DNA of 64,000 bases from Hymenobacter jeongseonensis (GTDB taxonomy: Bacteria; Bacteroidota; Bacteroidia; Cytophagales; Hymenobacteraceae): NCBI RefSeq assembly GCF_015694725.1, contig NZ_JADQDQ010000009.1, positions 155,261 to 219,260 on the forward strand. Reading direction: 5' to 3'. The translations under genes were made by a program, and so were the position numbers. Positions 8,136 through 17,210 of this stretch are shown here, one piece after another. Numbering within the stretch: position 1 is the first letter of the stretch; the number at the start of each line of letters is the position of its first letter. The notes beneath the pieces are model-generated. The model saw only the letters and a program-made list of their open reading frames with translations, made no database searches and was not told the origin of the DNA.

Positions 8136-9071
8136 TTAGTCGGTGTCGAGCACAAACTTAATGTTGCGCTTCAGCCCTTCGTAGCCCGTGCGCTTCACGG
8201 CCGACTGGCGGAACAGCTCCGTGAACAATTCGTGGGTGATTTCGCGCCAGTCGCCGGGCGTCAGGTCTTTCAGGCTAGGATGCGCCTGAAACTGGGGCTC
8301 GCTGTGCGGTTTCGAAAAGCGGTTCCAAGGGCACACGTCCTGGCAGATGTCGCAGCCGAAAACCCAGTTGCCGAATTGCCCGGCCACCTCGGTGGGTATC
8401 TGGTCCTTCAACTCGATGGTGAAGTAGCTGATGCACTTGCTGCCGTCCACCACATACGGCTCCGTGATGGCCTGCGTGGGGCAGGCGTCCACGCATTTGG
8501 TGCAGGTGCCGCAGTAGTCCCGGATGGGACCGTCGGCGGGCAGTTCCACGTCCACAATTAACTCGGCGATGAAGTAGAACGAGCCGGTGCCGGGCGTTAT
8601 TAGGTTGGAGTTTTTGCCCACCCAGCCAAGGCCGGATTTCTTGGCCCAGGCCTTGTCCAGTACTGGTGCCGAATCGACGAAGCAGCGCCCACCAATCTGC
8701 CCTATTTCGGCTTCCATATCGGCCAGCAGCAGCTTCAGCTTGTCTTTAATGACGAAGTGGTAGTCTCGGCCGTAAGCGTATTTGCTCACTTTGAGCGTGT
8801 CATCGGCTTGCTGGTCTTCCGGTGCGGGATAGTAGTTCAGCAGCAGCGAAATCACCGATTTGGCACCGTCTACCAGCAGGCGTGGGTCGAGGCGCTTGTC
8901 GAAGTGGTTTTCCATATAGCCCATCTTGCCGTTCATGCGGCGCGTGAGCCAGGTTTCGAGGCGCGGGGCCTCTTCCTCCAAAAATTCGGCCTTGGAAATA
9001 CCACAGGCCATGAAGCCTAGCTCGGCCGCACGGCGCTTGATAAACGGGGCCCATTCGGATTGGGGAAGCAT
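8136..9071 (-). CDS. queG: Epoxyqueuosine reductase QueG
   Basis: Reduces epoxyqueuosine to queuosine at the tRNA wobble position, the last step of queuosine synthesis, using cobalamin and two [4Fe-4S] clusters. The 311-residue length fits the family. Two ferredoxin-like cluster motifs are visible: CGTCTKCVDACPT near residue 185 and CDICQDVCPWN near residue 238. The N-terminal part has the usual GFMACGISKAEFLEEEAPRL and GRDYHFVIKDKL segments. The start at 9071 (MLPQSEW) is chosen over a longer frame that runs into an intergenic palindrome. It is cytoplasmic and followed by no other queuosine gene here. Confidence 0.95.
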   Translation of the reverse strand: MLPQSEWAPFIKRRAAELGFMACGISKAEFLEEEAPRLETWLTRRMNGKMGYMENHFDKRLDPRLLVDGAKSVISLLLNYYPAPEDQQADDTLKVSKYAYGRDYHFVIKDKLKLLLADMEAEIGQIGGRCFVDSAPVLDKAWAKKSGLGWVGKNSNLITPGTGSFYFIAELIVDVELPADGPIRDYCGTCTKCVDACPTQAITEPYVVDGSKCISYFTIELKDQIPTEVAGQFGNWVFGCDICQDVCPWNRFSKPHSEPQFQAHPSLKDLTPGDWREITHELFTELFRQSAVKRTGYEGLKRNIKFVLDTD

Positions 9072-9130
9072 GGGCGACGGAGAAAGAGGTGCAAAGAAAC
9101 AGAAAACGCGCCGCTGGGGGCGGCGCGTTC

Positions 9131-9208
9131 CGTAGTGTAGCGTGGACTCTGCGAGTCCGCGCATGGTTCAGTTCGTTCGAAACGCGGACTCGCAGAGTTC
9201 ACACTACG
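9131..9208. repeat. Intergenic palindrome (GGACTCTGCGAGTCCGCG type)
   Basis: The left arm 9131-9161 and right arm 9183-9208 are near-complementary (core GGACTC..GAGTCCGCG and CGCGGACTCGCAGAG). It lies between queG and ruvB. Its core differs from the GTCGAAGCATCT family elsewhere in the window, so it is probably a second palindrome type. Confidence 0.7.
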
Positions 9209-9211
9209 ACG

Positions 9212-10267
9212 CTACGACGTTATTTCATCAAACAAGCTAGCGCCGTTGTTGCCGCGCAAGTGGTTTGGGAGCAGGCGGCCCAGGTGCTGGTACGCAGCCT
9301 CGGTAGCCTCGCGGCCGCGCGAGGTGCGCTTGATGTAGCCTTCCTGAATCAGGAACGGTTCGTACACTTCCTCGATGGTTTCGCCTTCCTCGCCGCAGGC
9401 CGTGGCGATGGTGCTGATGCCCACCGGGCCGCCTTTGAACTTGTCGATGATGGTGGTCAGGATGCGCTTGTCCATGTCGTCGAGGCCGCGAGCGTCTACG
9501 TCAAGGGCATTGAGGGCAAACTGTGCAATGTCTACCGTGATGGTACCGTCGCCCTTAATTTGAGCAAAGTCGCGGGTGCGGCGCAGCAGGTTGTTAGCAA
9601 TGCGCGGGGTACCGCGCGAGCGGCGGGCAATTTCAAAAGCTGCGTCTTCGTGAATAGGCGTACCGAGGATTTCGGCCGAACGATGCACGATGGTGGTCAG
9701 CAGCTTGGAATCGTAGTATTCCAGGCGGGCCGAAATACCGAAACGGGCCCGTAGCGGCGCCGTGAGCATGCCCGAACGCGTGGTGGCGCCCACCAAGGTG
9801 AAGGGCGACAGCGAAATTTGCACCGAACGCGCATTCGGACCCGAATCGAGCATGATGTCGATGCGGTAGTCCTCCATTGCCGAGTAGAGGTATTCTTCCA
9901 CCACGGGGTTGAGGCGGTGGATTTCGTCGATGAACAGCACGTCGTGCGGCTCCAGGTTGGTGAGCAGGCCGGCGAGGTCGCTGGGCTTGTCCAGCACCGG
10001 GCCGCTCGTCATCTTGATGCCCGAGCCCAACTCGTTGGCAATGATGTGCGAGAGCGTGGTTTTGCCCAGGCCGGGAGGGCCGTGCAGCAGTACGTGGTCG
10101 AGGGCGTCGCCGCGCTGCTTGGCAGCGGCCACGAACACCTTCAGGTTCTCCAGAATTTTTTCCTGGCCCGTGAAGTCGTCGAAACTAAGCGGCCGCAGGG
10201 CCTTGTCAATGTCCTTATCGGTGGCATCGAAACTCTCGTTGCCGCCAGTGAGATAGGCTTCGCGCAT
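9212..10267 (-). CDS. ruvB: Holliday junction helicase subunit RuvB
   Basis: The AAA+ motor of the RuvAB branch-migration complex, acting in recombination and repair. The 351-residue protein has the family N-terminus (LRPLSFDDFTGQEKILENL), Walker A GPPGLGKTT near residue 64, Walker B with DEIHR, sensor region GATTRSGMLTAPLRARFG, and the C-terminal winged helix (EPFLIQEGYIKRTSRGR). It is complete. ruvA and ruvC are not nearby, which is common in Bacteroidota. It is separated from queG by a palindrome, and upstream lies another palindrome, so it is probably a single-gene unit. Confidence 0.97.
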   Translation of the reverse strand: MREAYLTGGNESFDATDKDIDKALRPLSFDDFTGQEKILENLKVFVAAAKQRGDALDHVLLHGPPGLGKTTLSHIIANELGSGIKMTSGPVLDKPSDLAGLLTNLEPHDVLFIDEIHRLNPVVEEYLYSAMEDYRIDIMLDSGPNARSVQISLSPFTLVGATTRSGMLTAPLRARFGISARLEYYDSKLLTTIVHRSAEILGTPIHEDAAFEIARRSRGTPRIANNLLRRTRDFAQIKGDGTITVDIAQFALNALDVDARGLDDMDKRILTTIIDKFKGGPVGISTIATACGEEGETIEEVYEPFLIQEGYIKRTSRGREATEAAYQHLGRLLPNHLRGNNGASLFDEITS

Positions 10268-10371
10268 AATGGTATTTACTAAATTAATTGGTCGACGCTT
10301 GCTAAGCTAGTGAGTAACCTTGTTGCCGGCAAAAAAGCTCCTTTGCGTTCCAAAAAAGTAGCCTTATATAA

Positions 10372-10474
10372 AGGACGCCATGCTGAGCTTGTCGAAGCAT
10401 CTCGCGTGCTTCGCTGAACGACTAAGATTACTACCACACGCGAGATGCTTCGACAATCTCGGCATGACGTTCCT
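10372..10474. repeat. Intergenic palindrome, GTCGAAGCATCT family, copy 1
   Basis: Arms of about 35 bp (ATGCTGAG, GTCGAAGCATCTCGCGTG and the complement CACGCGAGATGCTTCGAC) surround a loop of about 30 bp. It lies between ruvB and the HIRAN gene. The same core recurs at 14576, 32925, 38240 and, shortened, at 52349. Confidence 0.85.
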
Positions 10475-10478
10475 GTTA

Positions 10479-10826
10479 TTACTCGTTCAACAGCACTTCA
10501 ATATCCAAGTGCAGCCAATCCGATTCCCAGGACTTGTGGTTGAGGCGGGCCGTAAGGTTTTTGCCGGCGTCGAGGAGGCGCGCTACGGTTTCGTTGCGGC
10601 CTTCGGGTAGGTAGCCGAGCCACACGTTGGCGGGGTCGGTAGCGGGGGCGGTGTGCACTTGCACGGCCCAGTCGTCGTATTTGTTGCTGGGCTCGCGGCT
10701 CAGCTGCAGGGCCTGCCCCACGCTCAGGCTGGGCTCGTACTGCACGAGGTTGTCGCGGTGCGAAGTGCCGGCCACGAGGCACTCGAGCAGCACGAGGGGT
10801 TCGGAATCGGTAGCGATTTTCATCAT
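10479..10826 (-). CDS. Stand-alone HIRAN-domain protein
   Basis: A 115-residue protein that is almost entirely a HIRAN-like beta domain: VLLECLVAGTSHRDN, then LQLSREPSNKYDDWAVQVH (the N-x-x-D-x-x-A-V pattern) and VWLGYLPEGRNETVARLLDAG. HIRAN domains bind single-stranded 3' DNA ends in eukaryotic HLTF and are found alone or fused to nucleases and helicases in bacteria. No partner domain or operon neighbour suggests a specific role here. Two adjacent ATG codons (10826 and 10823) could serve as start. The assignment rests on motif memory, not a profile search. Confidence 0.7.
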   Translation of the reverse strand: MMKIATDSEPLVLLECLVAGTSHRDNLVQYEPSLSVGQALQLSREPSNKYDDWAVQVHTAPATDPANVWLGYLPEGRNETVARLLDAGKNLTARLNHKSWESDWLHLDIEVLLNE

Positions 10827-10946
10827 GGGGCCAAATTACGGCATGGGCGGCAGGTTTTGGTTTTGTGTAATGCTTGCGTTCGAGGCCATGCCACGCCGTC
10901 CTCAGTATATTGAATCAATATTTCCACTCTTCCCTCTTAACTTTTT

Positions 10947-11291
10947 ATGAAAAAAGCATTTCTCGCCGCCGCGCTGGCGCTGGCCGTGGCCGGCTCCTGG
11001 GCCTTCGCTCCCAATGAGAACCAGCCCGGTACCTACATGCAACTGGATGCTTATAACGTAGACGGCCGGGGCACCCTAATTATTACTGCAGCTGATGGCA
11101 AGGTGAACATGATACAGGTGAAGGAGGCGGACGCGCCCCTGGGTCGCTCCAAAACGCTGCTCAAACTTAACGAACTGCGGCACGATGGGTGGCAGGTGGT
11201 GCAGATGACCGACCGAAACACGCCATCCACAACCAATGGCAATTACTATAATAATACTTTCAGCGAGACGTATTTGTTGGAGAAACGCTGA
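10947..11291 (+). CDS. Small secreted protein of unknown function
   Basis: A 114-residue protein with a clear signal peptide (MKKAFLAAALALAVAGSWAF). The mature part has YMQLDAYNVDGRGTLIITAADGKVNMIQV and ends in an Asn/Tyr-rich tail with ETYLLEKR. The mature domain is probably a small beta-sandwich or barrel. I do not recognise the family. It stands alone between the HIRAN gene (divergent) and the acyl-CoA dehydrogenase (convergent). Confidence 0.7.
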   Translation: MKKAFLAAALALAVAGSWAFAPNENQPGTYMQLDAYNVDGRGTLIITAADGKVNMIQVKEADAPLGRSKTLLKLNELRHDGWQVVQMTDRNTPSTTNGNYYNNTFSETYLLEKR

Positions 11292-11316
11292 AGCCTAGCC
11301 ATCCCAAACGCCTACA

Positions 11317-11352
11317 CAAATCGGCCGCTCCATTACTAGAGCGGCCGTTTTG
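11317..11352. terminator. Bidirectional terminator
   Basis: CGGCCGCTC / GAGCGGCCG stem flanked by ACAAA and TTTTGT, between convergent genes; it can serve both strands. Confidence 0.8.
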
Positions 11353-11379
11353 TGTGTCTCGAGCCAGAAGCCGTCGATA

Positions 11380-12615
11380 TTATTTAAACGCCTGAATGCC
11401 CGTAATATCAGCACCCGTAATCAACAGGTGGATGTCGTGGGTGCCCTCATAGGTAATCACCGATTCCAGATTCATCATGTGGCGCATGATGGGGTACTCG
11501 CCGGTGATGCCCATGCCGCCGTGAATCTGGCGGGCTTCGCGAGCCACATGCAGGGCCATTTCCACGGAGTTGCGCTTAGCCATGCTGATTTGGGCGCTGG
11601 TGGCTTTGCCTTCGTTTTTGAGCACGCCCAAGCGCCAGGCCATGAGCTGAGCCTTGGTGATTTCGGTAATCATCTCGGCCAGTTTCTTCTGCTGCAGTTG
11701 GAAGCCGCCGATGGGCTGACCGAACTGCTCGCGCTGCAGCGAGTATTTCAGGGCCGACTCGTAGCAATCGATGGCCGCGCCGATGGCGCCCCAGGCGATG
11801 CCGAAACGGGCCGAATCGAGGCAGCTGAGCGGGCCTTTGAGGCCGTCGATGTTGGGCAGGATGTTCTCCTTTGGGATTTTTACATCCTCAAACACCAGCT
11901 CGCCAGTGGTGCTGGCGCGCAGGCTCCATTTGTTGTGGATTTCGGGGGTGCTGAAGCCTTCCATGCCGCGCTCCACAATCACGCCTTTGATGCGGCCTTG
12001 CTCGTTTTTGGCCCATACCACGGCCACTTGGCACTCGGGGGAGTTCGAAATCCAGAGCTTGGCGCCGTTCAGCAAGTAATGGTCGCCTTTGTCCTCGATT
12101 TTGGTGGTCATGCCGCCGGGGTTCGAGCCGTGGTCGGGCTCGGTGAGGCCGAAGCAGCCCAGCCATGCGCCGCTGGCGAGCTTGGGCAGGAACTTCTTGC
12201 GCTGCTCCTCGGAGCCATATTGGTAAATGGGGAACATCACCAGCGAGCCCTGCACCGAGGCCGTGGAGCGCATGCCGGAATCGCCGCGCTCAATTTCCTG
12301 CATGATGAGGCCGTAGCTGATGTAATCCAGCCCGCCGCCGCCGTACTCCTGGGGCACGGTGGGACCGAAAGCGCCCACGTCACCAAACTTCCGCACGATT
12401 TCCGAAGGAAAATGCGCGTCCTGCGCCCACTTCTCAATGTTCGGATTAATTTCTTTTTTGACGAAGTCGCGGATGCTCTGGCGGATGAGCAGGTGCTCCT
12501 CGGTGAGCAGACCGTCGAGGTCGAAGTAATCGGTGAAGCCGTTGGCGTTGGTGCTGCCTTTTTGGGCGGTGTGGGCTTTGGATTCCGGGGAAAGAACGTC
12601 GGCTTGGGAGGACAT
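11380..12615 (-). CDS. Acyl-CoA dehydrogenase, glutaryl-CoA dehydrogenase type
   Basis: A flavin-dependent acyl-CoA dehydrogenase of 411 residues. The sequence has CFGLTEPDHGSNPGGM (flavin and substrate loop), RSTASVQGSLVMFPIYQYG, and the C-terminal catalytic segment ITYEGTHDIHLLI, whose Glu position and context resemble glutaryl-CoA dehydrogenases rather than fatty-acyl enzymes. Those enzymes oxidise and decarboxylate glutaryl-CoA to crotonyl-CoA in lysine and tryptophan breakdown. Substrate specificity is inferred. The start at 12615 (MSSQADVL) follows a -7-like TATCTTTG on the minus strand at 12652-12645; a longer open frame upstream has no family resemblance. It diverges from the permease at 12818. 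Confidence 0.88.
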   Translation of the reverse strand: MSSQADVLSPESKAHTAQKGSTNANGFTDYFDLDGLLTEEHLLIRQSIRDFVKKEINPNIEKWAQDAHFPSEIVRKFGDVGAFGPTVPQEYGGGGLDYISYGLIMQEIERGDSGMRSTASVQGSLVMFPIYQYGSEEQRKKFLPKLASGAWLGCFGLTEPDHGSNPGGMTTKIEDKGDHYLLNGAKLWISNSPECQVAVVWAKNEQGRIKGVIVERGMEGFSTPEIHNKWSLRASTTGELVFEDVKIPKENILPNIDGLKGPLSCLDSARFGIAWGAIGAAIDCYESALKYSLQREQFGQPIGGFQLQQKKLAEMITEITKAQLMAWRLGVLKNEGKATSAQISMAKRNSVEMALHVAREARQIHGGMGITGEYPIMRHMMNLESVITYEGTHDIHLLITGADITGIQAFK

Positions 12616-12644
12616 AAAGGGGGTGGTGAGGTGGGATGTGCGCG

Positions 12645-12652
12645 CAAAGATA
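12645..12652 (-). promoter_or_regulatory. Putative -7 box for the acyl-CoA dehydrogenase
   Basis: TATCTTTG on the minus strand, 30 bp upstream of the ATG at 12615. There is no convincing -33 element at the normal distance. Confidence 0.4.
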
Positions 12653-12817
12653 ACAGCCGTAGCGGGGGCGCAGTTCGCTGCGCAACAGCCCGAAAACCAG
12701 ATTAAAAATTTCGTTGTGGTGAGGTTTTGCAAAAATTTCGCTTCTTACTGCTCCCAAACGCAGGCTTCGCCGTACAGACTATCCATTCCCACCTACCCGC
12801 CTTAGCTAAGGCCGCAC

Positions 12818-14557
12818 ATGAGCCACGCAAAGAAACTTAACGAACTGGAAGCCACTGCCATTTGCGGCAACGACATTTCCTCTTCCTGCCTGTACGTCTC
12901 GGCCCTGGCCATTTCCTATGCCGGGCAATATGCCTGGCTGGCCCTGCTGGTAGTCGGGGCGGTGCTGTTTCTGTTTCGTAAAATTTACGGCGAGGTAGTG
13001 GGCGCCCTGCCCCTGAACGGCGGCGCCTACAACGTGCTCCTGAACACCACCAGCAAGCGCAACGCCGCCCTGGCCGCCTGCCTCACCATCCTGTCCTACA
13101 TGGCCACGGCCGTGCTCTCGGCCAACGAGGCCATGCACTACCTGCACACGTTGTGGCACAGCTTGCCCATTATTAGCGCCACCATGGGGCTGCTGGCGCT
13201 GTTTCTGCTGCTAACCATACTGGGCATGTCCGAATCAGCCATTGTGGCGGTGGTTATTTTCATTACTCACCTGCTGTCGCTCACGCTGCTGGTGGGCGTG
13301 GCGGTGTGGTATCTGGCCCAAAACGGCTTCGATAATTTGTCGCTCAACTTCCAAATGCCCGTCAAGGGCGGGAGCGTTATGAATGCGCTGTTTTTTGGTT
13401 TTAGTGCGGCTATGCTGGGCATTTCGGGGTTCGAAAGCTCGGCCAACTTCGTGGAGGAGCAGGCCCGAGGCGTGTTCCAGAAAACCCTGCGCAACATGTG
13501 GGTGGTGGTCACGGTGTTCAACCCGCTGATTGCCTTTCTGGCCATTGCCGTGCTCCCGCTGGCCGAAGTAGGGCAGCACACCGAAACCCTGCTTTCGCAC
13601 ATGGGCACCGTCACGGGCGGCCCTTGGCTGGGCACGCTCATCTCCATCAATGCCGTGGCCGTGCTCAGCGGGGCCGTGCTCACCTCCTTCGTGGGCGTGA
13701 GCGGCCTGATGAAGCGGATGACGCTGGACCGCATTCTGCCGCAGTTTTTCCTCAAGGAGAACAAGCGGGGCAGCAACTACGTCATCCTCATCACGTTTTT
13801 CGTGCTCTGCGTGTCCGTGCTGTTGATTACGAACGGCAAACTGGGGCCGCTGGCCGGGGTGTACACCATTTCGTTTCTGTCGGTGATGGCCTTTTTTGCC
13901 CTTGGCAACTTCCTGCTGAAGCGCAAGCGGCCCAACCTGCCGCGCCCCGTGTACGCCGGCATCATTACGGTTACGCTGGCCTTGCTGGGCGTTTTCGTAG
14001 CCTTGTATGGCAATGTTAAGATTCACCCCGAATACCTGGTGGTGTTCCTGCAGTACTTTCTGCCGACCATGGCCGTGGTGTCCATCATGCTCAACCGCAT
14101 TGCCATACTTAACTTTATCTTGAAGGCCGTGGATGCCTTTGAACGCCACCTGCCCCGGGCCTCCCGGCTGGGGCGCCTCATGGTGCGGCGCCAGCTGCGC
14201 GAGCTGTCCAAGCAGGAATTTGTGTTTTTCACCAAGGGCGACAACGTGGCCAACCTGAACAAGGTGATGGCCTACGTAGTGGAAAACGAGTTTACCAACC
14301 GCCTCAAAATCGTGACGTTGCTAAAAGACGGCGAAAACTACCCCCAGGATTTGCTCAACGACATCCGGGTGCTGGACCGCGCCTACGAGCAAATCGAAGT
14401 GGATTTCGTGACGATGGAAGGCAAATTTGGCCCCGAGCTGATTGAGGAACTGTCCGAGAAGTGGTGCATTCCCAAGAACTTCATGTTTATCGGCTCTCCC
14501 GGCGACCGGTTTCCGTACCAGATTTCCGAGTTGGGCGGCGTACGTCTGATTATTTGA
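12818..14557 (+). CDS. APC-family amino acid permease with C-terminal cytoplasmic domain
   Basis: An integral membrane transporter of 579 residues. The first 440 or so residues carry about 12 hydrophobic helices with APC features (LNELEATAICGNDISSS, VVGALPLNGGAYNVLLNTTSKR, GFSAAMLGISGFESSANFVEEQ). The last 120-140 residues (from about QLRELSKQEFVFFTKGDNV) are soluble, with alternating strand/helix character ending at SELGGVRLII, perhaps a universal-stress or Rossmann-like regulatory domain. The substrate is probably an amino acid, but nothing in the context identifies it. It is divergent from the acyl-CoA dehydrogenase and followed by a long palindrome. Confidence 0.85.
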   Translation: MSHAKKLNELEATAICGNDISSSCLYVSALAISYAGQYAWLALLVVGAVLFLFRKIYGEVVGALPLNGGAYNVLLNTTSKRNAALAACLTILSYMATAVLSANEAMHYLHTLWHSLPIISATMGLLALFLLLTILGMSESAIVAVVIFITHLLSLTLLVGVAVWYLAQNGFDNLSLNFQMPVKGGSVMNALFFGFSAAMLGISGFESSANFVEEQARGVFQKTLRNMWVVVTVFNPLIAFLAIAVLPLAEVGQHTETLLSHMGTVTGGPWLGTLISINAVAVLSGAVLTSFVGVSGLMKRMTLDRILPQFFLKENKRGSNYVILITFFVLCVSVLLITNGKLGPLAGVYTISFLSVMAFFALGNFLLKRKRPNLPRPVYAGIITVTLALLGVFVALYGNVKIHPEYLVVFLQYFLPTMAVVSIMLNRIAILNFILKAVDAFERHLPRASRLGRLMVRRQLRELSKQEFVFFTKGDNVANLNKVMAYVVENEFTNRLKIVTLLKDGENYPQDLLNDIRVLDRAYEQIEVDFVTMEGKFGPELIEELSEKWCIPKNFMFIGSPGDRFPYQISELGGVRLII

Positions 14558-14575
14558 GGAAAAGGCGCGCAAAAA

Positions 14576-14672
14576 AGAACGTCCTGCTGAGCGGGCCGAA
14601 GCATTTCCACCGCAGTAGTAACTGATTACTCCTCGTGTCACAGATGCTTCGACCCACTCAGCAGGACGTTCT
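14576..14672. repeat. Intergenic palindrome, GTCGAAGCATCT family, copy 2
   Basis: Left arm AGAACGTCCTGCTGAG then GCCGAAGCAT; right arm AGATGCTTCGACCCACTCA then GCAGGACGTTCT. The arms match imperfectly in the middle. It lies between convergent genes and may double as a terminator. Confidence 0.85.
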
Positions 14673-14689
14673 AGCTTATTGGCCGATAC

Positions 14690-17209
14690 CTAAAACTTCA
14701 GGTTCACCGAAGCCAGGAAGTTACGGGTGGCCTGCGGGAAGAACCAATTGAAGGTTTCCTGCTGCCCGCTGAAACCCACGTAGCTGTAGGTATAGCCGTT
14801 GGCCACGTACTCGCGGTTGAGCAGGTTATTCACCAGCAAGGCCAGCTCGATTTCCTTCATGAAAACCGGGCGAATGACGTAGCGCAGGCGTAAATCGAGC
14901 ACTTGATAGGCGGCAATGCGCCGTGCCTCGTTGGCCGAGTTATCGAGGTATTGCTGGCCCACGGTTTTGTAGAGCAAGGCCAAACGCAGGCCTTTCAGGG
15001 GCTGGCCTTCCAAAGTGTGGGCCGAAACGACGCCGGGCGAATAGGAAATGGTGGACGTGCGCGGGGCGGCCTCCACCCGCTCGTAGTTGGCATCGTAGGT
15101 CACGTCGCGGTACTCCAGAATGCGGTTGCGGCTCAGCGTCAGGGTGCTGCTCAGGCTGATTTTATCGTCGGCCGAAATAGCGCCGGTGAGTTCCAGGCCG
15201 GTGCGGTAGCTGCGCGCCACGTTGGTGCGGAGCGGCGCGCCCACGTCGTTGAGCTGGCCGGTAGCCACCAGCTGGTCGCGGTAGTTCATGTAGAAATAGT
15301 TGGCTTCGAGGCGCACGGCCGTGCGCGGCCCCAGCAGGCTCAGGTCGGCGCGGGTGAGGCGGTAGCCCGCTTCGTAGTCTTCGAGGCGTTCGGCGCGGGC
15401 GGTTTGGTCGCCGGCGGGGCGGTCGGTGAAGTCGGCGCGCACGGGCTCGCGCTGGCCCACGGCAAAGCTGCCGTAGAGCTGCTGGCCCTCGGCCAGGGTG
15501 AAAGTGGCGCCGGCTTTGGGATTGAAAAAAGTGTAATTAGCGCGGGTGGTCACGTCGTTCTGGTCGTCCTCCAGGCCATCGATTTTGTACTCGATGCGGC
15601 GCACCTGCAAGTCGCCGTACACGCCAAGCCGGGGCAGCACCTGCCATGTGGCGCGGGCGTAGGCGTTGTTGTCCGATTTGGTGGCGTCGTTGAAATAGTA
15701 GCGTTGGCGCGGCCGGAGATTGGCCGCGTATTGGGCCCAGATAATCTCGCCGTAATGGTCGTTGTGGAAAATATTACCCGCTCCCCCGATAGTAGCCTGA
15801 AATTTGTCGTTGTCTTTGGGTTGGTAGTTGAAGGCAAAAGTGCCGCCGTAGAAGTAGTTATCGAGCCACTTCCGGTCGATGAGGTCGGTACGGGTGATGG
15901 TTTGGCTGCCAATCACCACGTCCGGCAGGCCAAAGGCCGAGAAGCGGCGGTTGGCGCGGTAGTTTTCGTAGTACCCCAGGCCGCGCGTGAGGTGCAGCGC
16001 CGCCCCCAGGTTCCAGTTTGCTCCTAAGGCCTGCGAGAGGTGCAGCTGGTAGTGGTTTTGCTGGTAGTTATCGGTTTGGTTGTCGTAGGTATAGTAGCTG
16101 TAGCGGCGGCCTTCCTGTTGCACACGCACGGCGTCGGCTTCCGATAATTCCCCGTTGTCCACGTAAGTCTGCAGCAGGGCGCGGTTGCCGGTAATGGCCG
16201 GCTCGGGCACACCGTTCCAGGCCTGGTAGGTTTTTTCGCGGCCCGAGAAGGTGATGAATTTGAGCAGTGTATTCTTGCCTTGGTAGCCCGCGGCCAGGTA
16301 ATACGACTTCAAATCCGAAGCAGCCCGGTTCATGTAGCCGTCGGTGGCGATGCGCGAGAGGCGGCCGTCGAAGGTGAAGTGCCCGCCCACCAGCCCGGTG
16401 CCAAACTGCACGTTGTTCTTCCAGGTGTTGAATGAGCCGTAGGTGTTGTTAGTCTCGGCATAGGCTTCGCGGCGGTTGTCGAGCGTGCTAATGTTGATGC
16501 TGGCCCCAAAGGCGGCCCCGCCGTTCTGGCTGGTGCCCACGCCGCGCTGCACCTGCAGGGAATTGACGGACGAAGCCAAGTCGGGCAGGTTCACCAGGAA
16601 CGCGCCGCGGGATTCCGGGTCGTTCAACGGCACCCCGTTGATGGTCATGTTGATGCCGATGTTGCTCGTGCCCCGAATGCGGATATCGGTGTAGCCCACG
16701 CCCGCCCCGGCATCGGAATTCACCACCACCGAAGGCGTCTGGTCGAGCAGATAGGGCAAATCCTGGCCGAAGTTGCGCTTGGCCAAATCCTCCTTGCTGA
16801 GATTGGTGTAGGCCGTGGCGGTGCGGTCGCTGGCGCGGGAAGCCGTCACCAGAGCTTCGCCGGTGAGCACAGCGCCGGGCTTCAGGCTGGCAGTCAGGCG
16901 TTGCTCGGTGGCCTGGCCCTGCACTTGCCGCACCACGGGCTCATACCCAACAAAGCTGATGCGCAGCTCATGCGTCCCGGCGGGCACGGCGCCCAGCACA
17001 AAGCTGCCCGTGGCATCGGTGGCCGGGCCCGCCACGCCGTCGAGCAATACGGTGGCGCCGGGTAGTCCGTCGCCCGTTCGGGCATCGGTAACCGTGCCGG
17101 ACACGGGGCCTTGGGCCCATGCCGGCGCGAAGGCCGTCCCCAGAAGGGCGGCTCCCGCAATCAATACAGTCTTCAAAAAGATTATGGCGTAAAAAATGGA
17201 ACGCGCCAT
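14690..17209 (-). CDS. TonB-dependent outer membrane receptor, TPP-riboswitch controlled (thiamine uptake)
   Basis: An outer membrane receptor of 839 residues. The start at 17209 gives a signal peptide ending PAWAQ. It is followed by a carboxypeptidase-regulatory-like domain (about residues 35-115: VSGTVTDARTGDGLPGATV), the plug (about 125-245: LPYLLDQTPSVVVNSDAG, TDIRIRGTSNIGINMTINGV) and a long beta-barrel ending ATRNFLASVNLKF. A TPP aptamer lies directly upstream, so the ligand is very probably thiamine or a derivative. This matches the known OMthi receptors of Bacteroidota, which are TPP-riboswitch regulated. The open frame continues upstream through the aptamer, but that part is RNA structure, not protein. 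PnuC-family and kinase genes nearby would complete an uptake route. Confidence 0.92.
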   Translation of the reverse strand: MARSIFYAIIFLKTVLIAGAALLGTAFAPAWAQGPVSGTVTDARTGDGLPGATVLLDGVAGPATDATGSFVLGAVPAGTHELRISFVGYEPVVRQVQGQATEQRLTASLKPGAVLTGEALVTASRASDRTATAYTNLSKEDLAKRNFGQDLPYLLDQTPSVVVNSDAGAGVGYTDIRIRGTSNIGINMTINGVPLNDPESRGAFLVNLPDLASSVNSLQVQRGVGTSQNGGAAFGASINISTLDNRREAYAETNNTYGSFNTWKNNVQFGTGLVGGHFTFDGRLSRIATDGYMNRAASDLKSYYLAAGYQGKNTLLKFITFSGREKTYQAWNGVPEPAITGNRALLQTYVDNGELSEADAVRVQQEGRRYSYYTYDNQTDNYQQNHYQLHLSQALGANWNLGAALHLTRGLGYYENYRANRRFSAFGLPDVVIGSQTITRTDLIDRKWLDNYFYGGTFAFNYQPKDNDKFQATIGGAGNIFHNDHYGEIIWAQYAANLRPRQRYYFNDATKSDNNAYARATWQVLPRLGVYGDLQVRRIEYKIDGLEDDQNDVTTRANYTFFNPKAGATFTLAEGQQLYGSFAVGQREPVRADFTDRPAGDQTARAERLEDYEAGYRLTRADLSLLGPRTAVRLEANYFYMNYRDQLVATGQLNDVGAPLRTNVARSYRTGLELTGAISADDKISLSSTLTLSRNRILEYRDVTYDANYERVEAAPRTSTISYSPGVVSAHTLEGQPLKGLRLALLYKTVGQQYLDNSANEARRIAAYQVLDLRLRYVIRPVFMKEIELALLVNNLLNREYVANGYTYSYVGFSGQQETFNWFFPQATRNFLASVNLKF

Positions 17210-17210
17210 C

